Source: Spirochaetales bacterium (GTDB lineage: Bacteria; Spirochaetota; Spirochaetia; Sphaerochaetales; Sphaerochaetaceae). Taken from it: a DNA stretch of 64,000 nucleotides. Location: the NCBI GenBank assembly GCA_022788185.1, contig JALEVV010000063.1, positions 1 to 64,000 on the forward strand. The letters run 5' to 3'. The notes under the pieces are model-generated. The model did not search any database. It saw only the letters and a list, made by a program, of their open reading frames with translations, and had not been told where the DNA came from. The position numbers and the translations under genes are program-made. Below, piece after piece: positions 51,888 to 61,655 of this stretch. The first letter of the stretch is position 1. The number at the start of each line of letters is the position of its first letter.

Positions 51888-53534
51888 ATGGTTGAAGCAT
51901 TAAAGAAGAACTCCAAGATCACCAGAAAAGGTCCAGTGGTGCTCGTCATCATGGACGGTGTCGGTTTCGGTAAGTATTCCGACGGCGATGCAGTCGCTGC
52001 GGCAATGACGAAAAACCTTGACGGATTATATAAAAACTATCCATGGACCAAGCTCAAGGCTCATGGACTTGCAGTCGGTCTTCCCTCAGATGCCGACATG
52101 GGTAACAGTGAGGTAGGACATAACGCAATGGGCTGCGGAAGGGTATTCGCACAGGGTGCTGCCCTTGTCAGCAATTCAATCTCATCAGGTGCCATGTTCA
52201 AGGGTGCAACCTGGGTAAAGCTCGTGGAGAACTGCAAAAAGAACAACTCCACACTTCATTTCATCGGTCTTCTTTCCGACGGTAACGTCCACTCTCATAT
52301 TGACCACCTCAAGGCAATGGTTAAGGAAGCCAAGGCAGAGGGTGTGAAGAAGGTAAGGGTACACGCCCTTCTCGACGGAAGGGATGTGGGTGAGGTTTCA
52401 GCCCTCGATTACTTCGATCCCTTTGCAGCATACCTTGCAGAGCTCAGCGATGAGAACTTCGATGCCAGAATCGCATCAGGCGGCGGAAGAATGGTCATCA
52501 CCATGGACCGCTACAATGCCAACTGGGATATGGTCAGAAAGGGCTGGGAAACTCACGTCCTCGGTGAAGGCAGACAGTTTGCTTCAGCTCACGAGGCAAT
52601 CGAGACCCTCAGGGCAGAGACAGGTGCCATCGACCAGGATCTTCCTCCCTTCGTAATTGCAGAGAACGGCAAGCCTGTCGGAACGATCGAGGACGGCGAC
52701 TCAGTCATCCTCTTCAACTTCCGCGGTGACAGGGCCCTCGAGATCACAAAGGCATTTGAAGCAGAAGACCTTAAGGAGTTTGACAGGAAGAGAAAGCCCC
52801 AGGTTGAATATGCAGGCATGATGGAATATGACGGAGACCTCCACGTTCCCGCCCAGTACCTTGTATCACCTCCTTCAATCGACAGGACGATGGCAGAGTA
52901 CCTCTGCAAAACCGGAATCAGGCAGTTCTCAATTTCCGAGACTCAGAAGTTCGGACATGTCACCTACTTCTTCAACGGTAACAAGACAGGCAAGTTCGAT
53001 GAGAAGCTTGAAGAGTATGTCGAGATTCCTTCAGACATCGTTCCCTTCGAGGAAAGGCCCTGGATGAAGTGTGCCGAGATCGCTGACAGAGTCATCGCTG
53101 AGGTTGAAAGCGGCAAGTGGGATCTCATCAAGCTCAACTTCCCCAACGGAGACATGGTAGGTCACACAGGTGTCTTTGAAGCAGTCGTATGCTCAATGGA
53201 GGCCATGGATCTCCAGATCGGCAGGATCTGGGATGCAATCAGGAAGGCCGGCGGTGTCATGGTCGTCACTGCAGACCACGGTAATGCCGATGACATGTAT
53301 GAGCATGGCAAGGACGGATCACTCAAGCTCAAGAAGGACGGAGAGCCCAAGAGCAAGACATCCCACTCTCTCAACCCCGTACCGTGCATCATCTGCGATT
53401 CAGCTTACAACGGAGAGTATTCGAAGGAGCTTAAGACAGGTCTCGGAATCTCATCCATTCCCGCAACCCTCATGAACCTCCTTGGTTATGACGCACCGGA
53501 GGATTACGATCCTTCCGTGATCACACTGAACTGA
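51888..53534 (+). CDS. gpmI: 2,3-bisphosphoglycerate-independent phosphoglycerate mutase
   Basis: VVLVIMDGVGFGKYSDGDAV, ADMGNSEVGHNAMGCGRVFAQGA, HALLDGRDV, NFPNGDMVGHTG, VTADHGNADDM. Confidence 0.96.
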   Translation: MVEALKKNSKITRKGPVVLVIMDGVGFGKYSDGDAVAAAMTKNLDGLYKNYPWTKLKAHGLAVGLPSDADMGNSEVGHNAMGCGRVFAQGAALVSNSISSGAMFKGATWVKLVENCKKNNSTLHFIGLLSDGNVHSHIDHLKAMVKEAKAEGVKKVRVHALLDGRDVGEVSALDYFDPFAAYLAELSDENFDARIASGGGRMVITMDRYNANWDMVRKGWETHVLGEGRQFASAHEAIETLRAETGAIDQDLPPFVIAENGKPVGTIEDGDSVILFNFRGDRALEITKAFEAEDLKEFDRKRKPQVEYAGMMEYDGDLHVPAQYLVSPPSIDRTMAEYLCKTGIRQFSISETQKFGHVTYFFNGNKTGKFDEKLEEYVEIPSDIVPFEERPWMKCAEIADRVIAEVESGKWDLIKLNFPNGDMVGHTGVFEAVVCSMEAMDLQIGRIWDAIRKAGGVMVVTADHGNADDMYEHGKDGSLKLKKDGEPKSKTSHSLNPVPCIICDSAYNGEYSKELKTGLGISSIPATLMNLLGYDAPEDYDPSVITLN

Positions 53535-53553
53535 TCGGTAAATCAGCAATTAC

Positions 53554-53583
53554 ACCGGCATGGGAAACCGTGCCGGTTTTTTA
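53554..53583 (+). terminator. gpmI terminator
   Basis: ACCGGCA-tgggaaaccg-TGCCGGTTTTTT. Confidence 0.85.
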
Positions 53584-53598
53584 ACAGGAAAAACATAC

Positions 53599-54066
53599 AT
53601 GTCATTTGAGAGTGCATATTCGTATCTGAAGGAAAGAGGATTTTCTGACAGGGTAATAACTTTTGATGTATCAACTGCCACCGTGGCGCTGGCTGCGGAG
53701 GCTCTTCATACAGAGGAGTGCAGGATAGCGAAGACCCTGGGATTTCTCCTCTCGGATGGCCCGATCCTGGTCGTGATGGCAGGAGATGCCAGGGCTGATA
53801 ACAGAAAGTACAGGAATACCTTTCATGAAAAGGCCCACATGCTTTCCTATGAGGATGCGGTGGAGAAAATAGGACATGCCCCGGGAGGCGTATGCCCGTT
53901 CGGGGTGAAGGAAGGTGTAAGAATATTCCTTGATGTCACGCTGAAAAAGTATGATACGGTATTCCCCGCCGTGGGAAGCAGCAACAGTGCGGTCAGGCTT
54001 ACGCCCAATGAGCTTGAGAGCCTGCTTCCTGATGCACGGTGGGTGGATATAGCTAAGGATCAGTAA
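53599..54066 (+). CDS. YbaK/EbsC-type aminoacyl-tRNA deacylase-like protein
   Basis: CRIAKTLGFLLSDGPILVVMAGDARADNRKY, GVCPFGVKEGVRIFLDVTLKKYDTVFPAVGSSNSAVRLTPNEL; start 53599 because 53560 lies in the terminator. Confidence 0.92.
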   Translation: MSFESAYSYLKERGFSDRVITFDVSTATVALAAEALHTEECRIAKTLGFLLSDGPILVVMAGDARADNRKYRNTFHEKAHMLSYEDAVEKIGHAPGGVCPFGVKEGVRIFLDVTLKKYDTVFPAVGSSNSAVRLTPNELESLLPDARWVDIAKDQ

Positions 54067-54809
54067 CCGTCAGGTCCTACGAGACAAAGCATCAGAGCTC
54101 CGATTGCCATCATCACCATTCCGATGATGTTGGTGATCAGGAAGCTGTTTGAAAGCATTATCATGAACTGACCGATGGAAATGAACAGGAAGGTCAGGAA
54201 TCTCTTTATCTTATAGACCTCCCTGTCCCTGAGAAATGCCAGAAAGTATGTGATGTTCGCAAGTATCAGCACTACCAGCACGCACATCGTAAAGAACTGG
54301 TTGTGCCTGTTTCCTGAAGGATTAAGTTCATCCACCGGGATGAGGAATGCTACCATGAAGGAAGCAATTACCGAGAACGTGATGTAGAGTGACATTTTCG
54401 ACATCGAATCCCGCTGCAGGTTGATTATGGCCGCAAAGAACAGCGATACGGCGGCGGACAGGAAGATACCCCTCATAATCGTCACTGATACATAGTAGGA
54501 AATCATGTACGTCCCGAAGTAGTCGTAGAACGATGGAACTATCACAAGGGATTCCATCGTCGTGAAAAGCAGAAAGAGCGGTATGAGGGCACCCTCAACC
54601 GCTTCTGACTGGTGTTTCACCCTAAGTACGATGGATGGGACAAGCGTAGTCAGGACTATCGTCAGCTTGGGGATCACCTCCAGGAAAATGAAAAGGCTGT
54701 CATCTGAAATGTACATCACATAACCCATCCAGGAGAGGATGGCAACAGCCAGGATCGACATACAGATCTGAATGGTGGAGATGACCTTTGCGGTATTGCT
54801 TGTAGTCAC
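54060..54809 (-). CDS. Unknown polytopic membrane protein
   Basis: About 7-8 hydrophobic segments; one-nucleotide overlap with upstream transporter. Confidence 0.65.
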   Translation of the reverse strand: MTTSNTAKVISTIQICMSILAVAILSWMGYVMYISDDSLFIFLEVIPKLTIVLTTLVPSIVLRVKHQSEAVEGALIPLFLLFTTMESLVIVPSFYDYFGTYMISYYVSVTIMRGIFLSAAVSLFFAAIINLQRDSMSKMSLYITFSVIASFMVAFLIPVDELNPSGNRHNQFFTMCVLVVLILANITYFLAFLRDREVYKIKRFLTFLFISIGQFMIMLSNSFLITNIIGMVMMAIGALMLCLVGPDGY

Positions 54810-56083
54810 TACAGAATGTCCTTATAAGGCGGTTTGATATCGGTGCTGATGAACCTGGATGAAACCACCTGACCCAGCATCATGATCTGTGCATCGAGCA
54901 GGATGGCAAGACCGTTCACAAGGGGAAGCAGACCGAGAACAGTCATTTCCGCCCCATAGAGGGAAATGCCGGACATGCGGAAGACGATGAGCAGGGAGAA
55001 CATCACTTCAAAGCCTGTTGCCATCGATGTGGTGAAGGAAGCGAGGCATGAGAACAGGGCAATGATAATGGCCGTCCTGATGTCGGGGGCCGCACCCGTT
55101 ACCGAGGTGATCAGGGCAAGTGCCGAAAGAGTGGTAATGGCAGCTGTTCCTGCCCTTCCCGTCATGGTGTAAAGGGGAACGGTGGTAGCCGCCACTCTCT
55201 TCTGTACTCCGTTACTGTGCCTTCCGGTTGCTTCCGCAATCGGAGCGACTGTGAGGATGTTTGAGGTGGTAAGACCCGCAACCATTGCCGACAGGGATCT
55301 GAATGTATCCCTGTACGGGTTCCTTTTGCCCTTTGTGAAAATGGCATAGAGTAGAGGAAGCAGTATGAGCGAGAGAATCGCGGTCACTGCAATGAATGAA
55401 AGCACGAAAGCCGGTGCCACGAACACTGTCTTTTCCTGATACAGCTCTGTGAAGAACTGGGCGGAAGCGATGTATACGATAATGTAGCTGAATACGGTAT
55501 ACGTCCTGGAAAGCCTGAACATCACTTCACTGAATGAGTTTATCGTCATGTATGCCGGTTTGATAACATCGGCGTTGGGCTTGAGGGCATATCCGAAAAT
55601 CCATGCCAGGATTACGATGGGAAGAATGAAGCCCGTGGCGGTTGCCATGGAATAGTAAACATTGCTCATTATGAGCTGCTGTCCGGCGGAAGTGAACACT
55701 GATGAGAGAAAGGTATCAGGCAGTGAATCATATCCGGCCGTTGATGAAACAGGGAATGTTACCGGGCGGAGAGTGAAGAGAAGCGCTGCGGCAAGGGGAA
55801 GCAGCACTGCTGTGACTGCCGACCAGGAAATTACACCTGCAAGGCTCTTCCCTCCCAGACCATCCTTTCTCAGGGATGCGACTCCGGCTGAGAAGCCGAT
55901 AAGGACCAGTGGAATGAACAGAAGTATTCCGATACTCCCCACTAGGCCTGACAGCGTTGTCAGTATGGAGCTGATGTAAACACTGTCACCAAATAACAAT
56001 GTGGTGGCGATTCCCATGAAAAGGGCTGCCAGATAAGTGATCCAGGTCTTCATATTGAAAAAGATTACTCCAATAGCCCCCAT
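54809..56083 (-). CDS. Dicarboxylate/cation symporter-family transporter
   Basis: FIPLVLIGFSAGVASL; TTVPLYTMTGRAGTAAITTLSALALI; multiple transmembrane segments. Confidence 0.75.
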   Translation of the reverse strand: MGAIGVIFFNMKTWITYLAALFMGIATTLLFGDSVYISSILTTLSGLVGSIGILLFIPLVLIGFSAGVASLRKDGLGGKSLAGVISWSAVTAVLLPLAAALLFTLRPVTFPVSSTAGYDSLPDTFLSSVFTSAGQQLIMSNVYYSMATATGFILPIVILAWIFGYALKPNADVIKPAYMTINSFSEVMFRLSRTYTVFSYIIVYIASAQFFTELYQEKTVFVAPAFVLSFIAVTAILSLILLPLLYAIFTKGKRNPYRDTFRSLSAMVAGLTTSNILTVAPIAEATGRHSNGVQKRVAATTVPLYTMTGRAGTAAITTLSALALITSVTGAAPDIRTAIIIALFSCLASFTTSMATGFEVMFSLLIVFRMSGISLYGAEMTVLGLLPLVNGLAILLDAQIMMLGQVVSSRFISTDIKPPYKDIL

Positions 56084-56114
56084 AAGTCAATTTTATGAGG
56101 GCTATATGTCTTTA

Positions 56115-59100
56115 TTACTGTCCGAGCAGGTTGTCCAGCTTATATTCGGCAAGGGCTTCCTTCTCAAGAAGTTCATCTATGTATTCATCCGCACTGAACT
56201 TTCCCTTTACTCCGTTTACGGTCACGTAGGAGAGTGCCGAGAGAACGATGAGGGTCTGCATGAGCTCCTTGTTATACCAGGTGACACCCTGATATTCATT
56301 GCACTTTACACAGGCTCTTATCTCACTGTCCTTCAGGATCTCCCTGAGCATTCCGACAGCGGTCCGGTCCTCCGCCCTGAACATGATGTGACCTAGGATG
56401 GAGAAGAGTGCGCCGAAGTGGATGACCTGGTGGAAATCCTGTTCATTGAGCTTAAGCGCATTTCTTCTTTCGTCGAAGAAATAGTTCATGAGTATCCTGT
56501 CACAGGCGGTGAGGGCTGCCTTGGCATTACAGGTTTCCTCATCGATGAAGGGCTTGAGTGTGATGGCTACCGCGATGATGACGGGAAGTTCGGGGGCAAT
56601 CCTGGCATAGGCTGCAAATGCCTTCCTGCCTCTGGGTGCCTTCATTGCCTTGCTGAGGTTGCCGATCTGCCTGATCATGGTTTCGGGACTGATCTCGACA
56701 GGCATCTGATAAAGCTGTGCCCTGAGTGCTTCGTCAAAGGTTTCGCTTTCCCCTACGAGATGGGTGTAGGTCTCGGCAATCGTCAGAAGCAGGGTCTTCT
56801 CATTGTGAACCGTTGAATTGGCGAAGATGATCTGGGACAGACTCTTGAAGAAGAACTGACCTCTGAAGTTCTCAAGGAGCCTGAAGAGCGGCTTGAGCCT
56901 GAGAAGGGCGACCGCGATGTTGATGTTGGGAACACCGCTGCCGTTAAGGAAGTTGCAGAGGTTTTCATAGGAACCGTCGGTATCCTCGACCTCCCTTATG
57001 TTCCAGAGCACCAGACTGTCATAGCCGTCGATGGTGAAGCTGTAGCCTTCCTCGAAGAACTTCATTGAAGGAGTGATGTATGTGAGACCGTCTGAGAAGT
57101 TCTCATAGATCACGTATCTCCTTCCGCTGAAGGTAAGTCCGAGGTTGTCGGCCAGTGAGATGCACTCGGTGTGCCTGTCATCACCCTTTCTGAGCTTGGG
57201 GGCGGAAACCTTGATGTTTGCGCTGACCCTCTCGTACTGGTTATTCACGATTACGAGATTGCGTTCATCCCTGTCTCCGTTGACGTAGGCGAAGATGGAT
57301 TCCTCAACACCGCTCATGCCGTAAGCATCGTAGATGTTGAAGTGCTCGACACCGCTGAAGAGGTAACGCTTCCTGAGCAGGGGGAAGATCTTCCTGTAGT
57401 GCTCTGAGATGATCCATTCATTGGGTGTCTCGTTCCAGTATGCCCTCTTGTACTCCATTCCGTACTTCTCGCGGAAGCCCTCGATCTGTCCATGTCCGAA
57501 CATGGGAAGACCGGGAAGCGTGGAGAGGATAGTACAGATGCTGAAGTATCTGTTTCCGTCACCGAACTGGGCTATGGCCGTTTCCTCATCGGGGTTGTTC
57601 ATGAAGTTGACATAGCGCTTGAGAATTTCAGGCTCATAGGCAAGAGTGTTCTTTATGGCAAGGCGGTACTTCTGGTTCTCCTGGTTCTTGAGCATGTTCA
57701 TGAACGCGGAGTTGTAAACACGGTGCATGCCCAGTGTTCTTACGAAGTATCCCTCGAGCATCCAGAAGGCCTCAGCCAGCAGGAGAGTGTCAGGCACTTC
57801 CTTTGCGATCCTGTCAACGACCTCACGCCAGAATTCCTGCGGGATCCTCCTGTTGAATTCCTCATCGCTCATTGCATAGACGAATCTTCCCGCAATGTCT
57901 CCGCCTGTACCCGGCTTGGGGTACCAAAGCCTCTGAATATGGCGCTTTGCCAGGGTCATTGCCGCATCGAAGCGGATGATCGGGAAGTTCCTGGCAACAT
58001 GAAGAATTTTCTGAATGACAGCCTCACGGGTAGTGGGATTGAGATAATCGAGCTGTGCAGTGTCGTTCCAGGGCATCGATGTACCATCATTACCATGGAA
58101 AACATACTTGGTTTCACCAGTTCTCTTATCCCTGCGGCGGAATGTTACCGCTGCATCGGTCCTGCTGAAGTAGTGGTCCTCAAGCTTGATCTCGATGTCG
58201 GGATTCGTTGAGAGATCGGGACCGTTGAAGGTGTATGACGGGAACGGGGAGTAATCCTGTGAAACGAAGTATTCGGGATGCTCATACATCCAGTTGCTGT
58301 CCAGACCGGTGTGGTTGGGAACCATGTCGGAAGCCAGGCGGATTCCTCTCTGCTGACATCTCTTCCTGAGATTTTCCAGTGCTGGCCAGCCGCCTATGGA
58401 TGCAGCAATCTCATAGTCCTTCAGGGAGTATGCGGAAGCATCGGCATCGGGGTTTCCGCAGAGGATCTTTATTTCCTTGGAGGCCGAGCTTCTCTCCCAG
58501 AGTCCGATGAGCCAGAGGGCGGTAAATCCGCGCTCTGCAAGCAGGTCGAGCTCATGATCGGGAATCTGATCAAGGGTCTTTATCTCCCTGTGGTACCACT
58601 TTGAAAGCTGATCAAGCCATACGAGCGTGCACTTTGCGATCATGACGACGCGTGGCATCCAGTTTGTATCGGCACTGAAGGCTTCATATTCATTGCTGAG
58701 ACCTGAGTAGTCGGGCACTTCCATTACGGGTGCGGGACCGCCGCCTCCGTTGAAGGTACCGTGGTCCTTCTCCTCCTGGGCAATGAAGTCGAGGCCTGAC
58801 TGCAGAAGGAGCTTGATGTCTTCGGGAAGAATGAAGCTCCACTCCCTGAGAATGAACCTCAGCTGATCAGAGAGGCTGTTGGGGAAGAGACGGCCCGGAC
58901 GTGTGAGGAACTCGAAGATGTCGTCCTCATCGAAGCCGGTTATCTTCCTGCCCTTTGAGTAGCTTCCCAGCAGGGACTGAAGTCCTTTGAAGCCCTGCGG
59001 GAAGGTTATGCCTTCCGGCTGGACGAACGGCTTTGACGCCTTCACGAGCGCAGGGTTCTGAAGCATTATCTGATGGATGAAGAAGCCTCTCAGGTCCTCT

Positions 59101-59486
59101 TCCGTCTCATAAATCCTGTCAGGATTCACTGATTCAAGCAGAGGGGAGGGAAAGTTGGTCCTGTAGTATCTGACCACGTCACCCATCGTTTCGTCATTAA
59201 GTACAAGCGGTGTGATCCTTGAGAAAAGATCGGGGTTGTTTTCCTTTAAATATGTGGTGAGTACGCTCTGATAGAGCAGATGGAGTACTGCCACCGTGTG
59301 AAGCTTACCCGCACTTACGTACTCTTCCGAGTCACCTTCCCTCTTCACAAGCTCATTGTACCTGAAAGCAATTTCATTGGCTTCATTATAAATTTTCTGA
59401 AGATCAAACTGCGTGATGAACACGGGTGCAGTCAGATTCAGTTTTTCCCTAATGAATCTTGATATACGAAAATCGTGCTGTTGCAT
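56115..59486 (-). CDS. Large alpha-amylase-family (GH13-like) protein with N- and C-terminal extensions
   Basis: ASDMVPNHTGLDSNW, IIRFDAAMTLAKRH, LLLAEAFWMLEG; 1123 aa. Confidence 0.88.
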   Translation of the reverse strand: MQQHDFRISRFIREKLNLTAPVFITQFDLQKIYNEANEIAFRYNELVKREGDSEEYVSAGKLHTVAVLHLLYQSVLTTYLKENNPDLFSRITPLVLNDETMGDVVRYYRTNFPSPLLESVNPDRIYETEEDLRGFFIHQIMLQNPALVKASKPFVQPEGITFPQGFKGLQSLLGSYSKGRKITGFDEDDIFEFLTRPGRLFPNSLSDQLRFILREWSFILPEDIKLLLQSGLDFIAQEEKDHGTFNGGGGPAPVMEVPDYSGLSNEYEAFSADTNWMPRVVMIAKCTLVWLDQLSKWYHREIKTLDQIPDHELDLLAERGFTALWLIGLWERSSASKEIKILCGNPDADASAYSLKDYEIAASIGGWPALENLRKRCQQRGIRLASDMVPNHTGLDSNWMYEHPEYFVSQDYSPFPSYTFNGPDLSTNPDIEIKLEDHYFSRTDAAVTFRRRDKRTGETKYVFHGNDGTSMPWNDTAQLDYLNPTTREAVIQKILHVARNFPIIRFDAAMTLAKRHIQRLWYPKPGTGGDIAGRFVYAMSDEEFNRRIPQEFWREVVDRIAKEVPDTLLLAEAFWMLEGYFVRTLGMHRVYNSAFMNMLKNQENQKYRLAIKNTLAYEPEILKRYVNFMNNPDEETAIAQFGDGNRYFSICTILSTLPGLPMFGHGQIEGFREKYGMEYKRAYWNETPNEWIISEHYRKIFPLLRKRYLFSGVEHFNIYDAYGMSGVEESIFAYVNGDRDERNLVIVNNQYERVSANIKVSAPKLRKGDDRHTECISLADNLGLTFSGRRYVIYENFSDGLTYITPSMKFFEEGYSFTIDGYDSLVLWNIREVEDTDGSYENLCNFLNGSGVPNINIAVALLRLKPLFRLLENFRGQFFFKSLSQIIFANSTVHNEKTLLLTIAETYTHLVGESETFDEALRAQLYQMPVEISPETMIRQIGNLSKAMKAPRGRKAFAAYARIAPELPVIIAVAITLKPFIDEETCNAKAALTACDRILMNYFFDERRNALKLNEQDFHQVIHFGALFSILGHIMFRAEDRTAVGMLREILKDSEIRACVKCNEYQGVTWYNKELMQTLIVLSALSYVTVNGVKGKFSADEYIDELLEKEALAEYKLDNLLGQ

Positions 59487-59551
59487 GTTTAAACACCTCT
59501 TTGCTGGATAGTATCAGGATATCAGAAAAATACTGAGTTGGATACAAACAA

Positions 59552-60076
59552 TTACAATTTTATGTCTGTCTGGACTGTCGGAAATGAGGAAAAAACAGAC
59601 TTAAGCCTGACTGTCAGCTGATTAAGCTTTACCGTCTCTTCCTTCGTGAAAGGGGATGTCACGAAAACCCTCACATCTCCATGAACCGGACGTCCTATCC
59701 CGATTCTGAGGCGCCAGAACCGGTCACTTCCCATTCTTTCCCTGATGCTCCTGAGTCCGTTGTGTCCCTGCAGGCCTCCTCCCTGCTGGTAGCGGGCACA
59801 TCCGAGAGGCAGTTCCAGGTCGTCGTGTACGACAAGAATTTCCTCGGGCCTGATCCTGAAAAAAGAAGCTGCCTCGCTGACGCAGGTTCCTGAGGCGTTC
59901 ATGTATGTGAGAGGCTTCACATACATCACCCCGCCTTCCTTTGCGAAGGCTCCGTGAAACTTGACTGACCACTGCAGATGGGAAAAGAGTTCATCGGCAA
60001 CGATGAAACCGGCGTTGTGTCTTGTTTTTTCATATTCCTTTGTGGGGTTTCCCAGAAATGCCACGAGCTTTATCAT
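59552..60076 (-). CDS. pth: Peptidyl-tRNA hydrolase
   Basis: LVAFLGNPTKEYEKTRHNAGFIVAD, KPLTYMNASG, VVHDDLELPLG, GHNGLRSI. Confidence 0.95.
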   Translation of the reverse strand: MIKLVAFLGNPTKEYEKTRHNAGFIVADELFSHLQWSVKFHGAFAKEGGVMYVKPLTYMNASGTCVSEAASFFRIRPEEILVVHDDLELPLGCARYQQGGGLQGHNGLRSIRERMGSDRFWRLRIGIGRPVHGDVRVFVTSPFTKEETVKLNQLTVRLKSVFSSFPTVQTDIKL

Positions 60077-60106
60077 GAAGAAAGATTATATTAGGAAAGA
60101 GGAGTA

Positions 60107-60436
60107 ATGACTATGTATAACCTCTCTGTATATGTCCCCGGGACTCATCTGGATGCCGTCAGGGAAGCCCTTTTCAGTGCCGGAGCCGGAGCAATCGGTG
60201 CCTATGACCGCTGCTGCTGGGTTACTGAAGGAACAGGGCAGTTCCGCCCCTTGGCCGGAAGCGATGCCTTCATCGGCAGTGTGGGGGAGGACACCTTCGT
60301 CCGGGAATATAAACTGGAGATCACCATGGAGGACAGTGTCCTTGAAAAGGCCGTGGAGGCACTCCTTAAAGCCCATCCCTATGAGACACCCGCCTACGGG
60401 TTTTACAGGTTCGATCCCCCCTTTGGTATGAAATAA
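60107..60436 (+). CDS. Stand-alone NIF3 insert/CutA-like domain protein
   Basis: LSVYVPGTHLDAVREALFSAGAGAIGAYDRCCW...ALLKAHPYETPAYGFYRFD. Confidence 0.85.
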   Translation: MTMYNLSVYVPGTHLDAVREALFSAGAGAIGAYDRCCWVTEGTGQFRPLAGSDAFIGSVGEDTFVREYKLEITMEDSVLEKAVEALLKAHPYETPAYGFYRFDPPFGMK

Positions 60437-60494
60437 AATAATACTTGTGGATAAAAAATGCGATGATAAACTGTCTCATAAGGAGACGTAACAA

Positions 60495-61649
60495 TTGTCA
60501 CACATTCTGCTGATGCATGGTGGTGCCCCCACCGCAGTGATCAACGCATCACTTTACGGAGCCGTCAGGGAAGCTCAGGAGAGCGGTTTCGACGGGAGGA
60601 TTCTTGCTGCCCGGGGAGGAACGGGCGGTTTTCTCAGGGAAAGCTTCATTGATCTTTCCTCCAGACCTGACAGCGATATAGAGGCACTGAAGCATTCACC
60701 CGGAAGTGCGATAGGCAGCGGCAGGGATCATCTGGAGAGTGAGGACTATGACAGGATGATCGAGCTTTGCCGGAAACATGACATCTCAAGGGTCCTCCTG
60801 ACCGGAGGAAACGGCACGATGGACACATGCAGGAAGCTTTCCGTGGCCGCAAAGGGCAGCGGTGTCACAGTGACCGGTATTCCCAAAACCATGGATAATG
60901 ACCTTTCCGTGACCGACCACAGTCCCGGCTTCGGTTCAGCCGCCAGGTATCTGGCAGGCTCCGTGAGGGAGGTTGCCTATGACGTGAAAGGACTTCCCAT
61001 ACATGTTGTCGTCATTGAGACCTTCGGCCGCGATGCCGGATGGCTCACCGCATCGGGAGTCTTTGCCTCCACCGGACGGGGAAGCGCTCCGGACATGGTT
61101 CTACTTCCGGAAGTTGCCTTCGACGAGGAAAAGTTCCTTAAAAGGGCCGAAGAGCTCTTCCGCGCCAAGGGCGGCGTGATCGTGCTGGCCAGTGAAGGAC
61201 TGAAGGGCAGGGACGGAAAGCCCATCGTGGAACCTATTTTCAGTGTAGGAAGGAGCATTTACTTCGGGGATGTATCAGCACATCTTGCCAATCTCATAAT
61301 AAGAAAACTCGGAATAAAGGCCAGAAGTGAGAAGCCCGGAATTCTGGGCCGCTGCAGCGAAAAGTGGGTTTCTCTCTCTGACAGGGAGGAAGCCGTTGCC
61401 TGCGGAAGGGTGTCGATGAGAGCGGCACTTAATGGCCTGAACGGGTATATGAGCATCATAAAAAGAGAAGATTGTCCTGAATACAGGGTATCGTTTGATG
61501 CAGTACCCATCAGGGATGAGATACTTAAGGAAAGGACCGTGCCCCTGGAGTGGATCGACAGTGATGCCTTTTCCATGAAGCAGGAATTCATCAATTACGC
61601 GGCCCCGCTCGTCGGAGGCGGACTCGGAGAGTTCGTATCGTTTATATAA
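60495..61649 (+). CDS. 6-phosphofructokinase (PfkA superfamily)
   Basis: LLTGGNGTMDTCRKLS, GIPKTMDNDLSVTDHSPGFGSAARY, VVIETFGRDAGWLTA. Confidence 0.9.
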   Translation: MSHILLMHGGAPTAVINASLYGAVREAQESGFDGRILAARGGTGGFLRESFIDLSSRPDSDIEALKHSPGSAIGSGRDHLESEDYDRMIELCRKHDISRVLLTGGNGTMDTCRKLSVAAKGSGVTVTGIPKTMDNDLSVTDHSPGFGSAARYLAGSVREVAYDVKGLPIHVVVIETFGRDAGWLTASGVFASTGRGSAPDMVLLPEVAFDEEKFLKRAEELFRAKGGVIVLASEGLKGRDGKPIVEPIFSVGRSIYFGDVSAHLANLIIRKLGIKARSEKPGILGRCSEKWVSLSDREEAVACGRVSMRAALNGLNGYMSIIKREDCPEYRVSFDAVPIRDEILKERTVPLEWIDSDAFSMKQEFINYAAPLVGGGLGEFVSFI

Positions 61650-61655
61650 GGAGGA

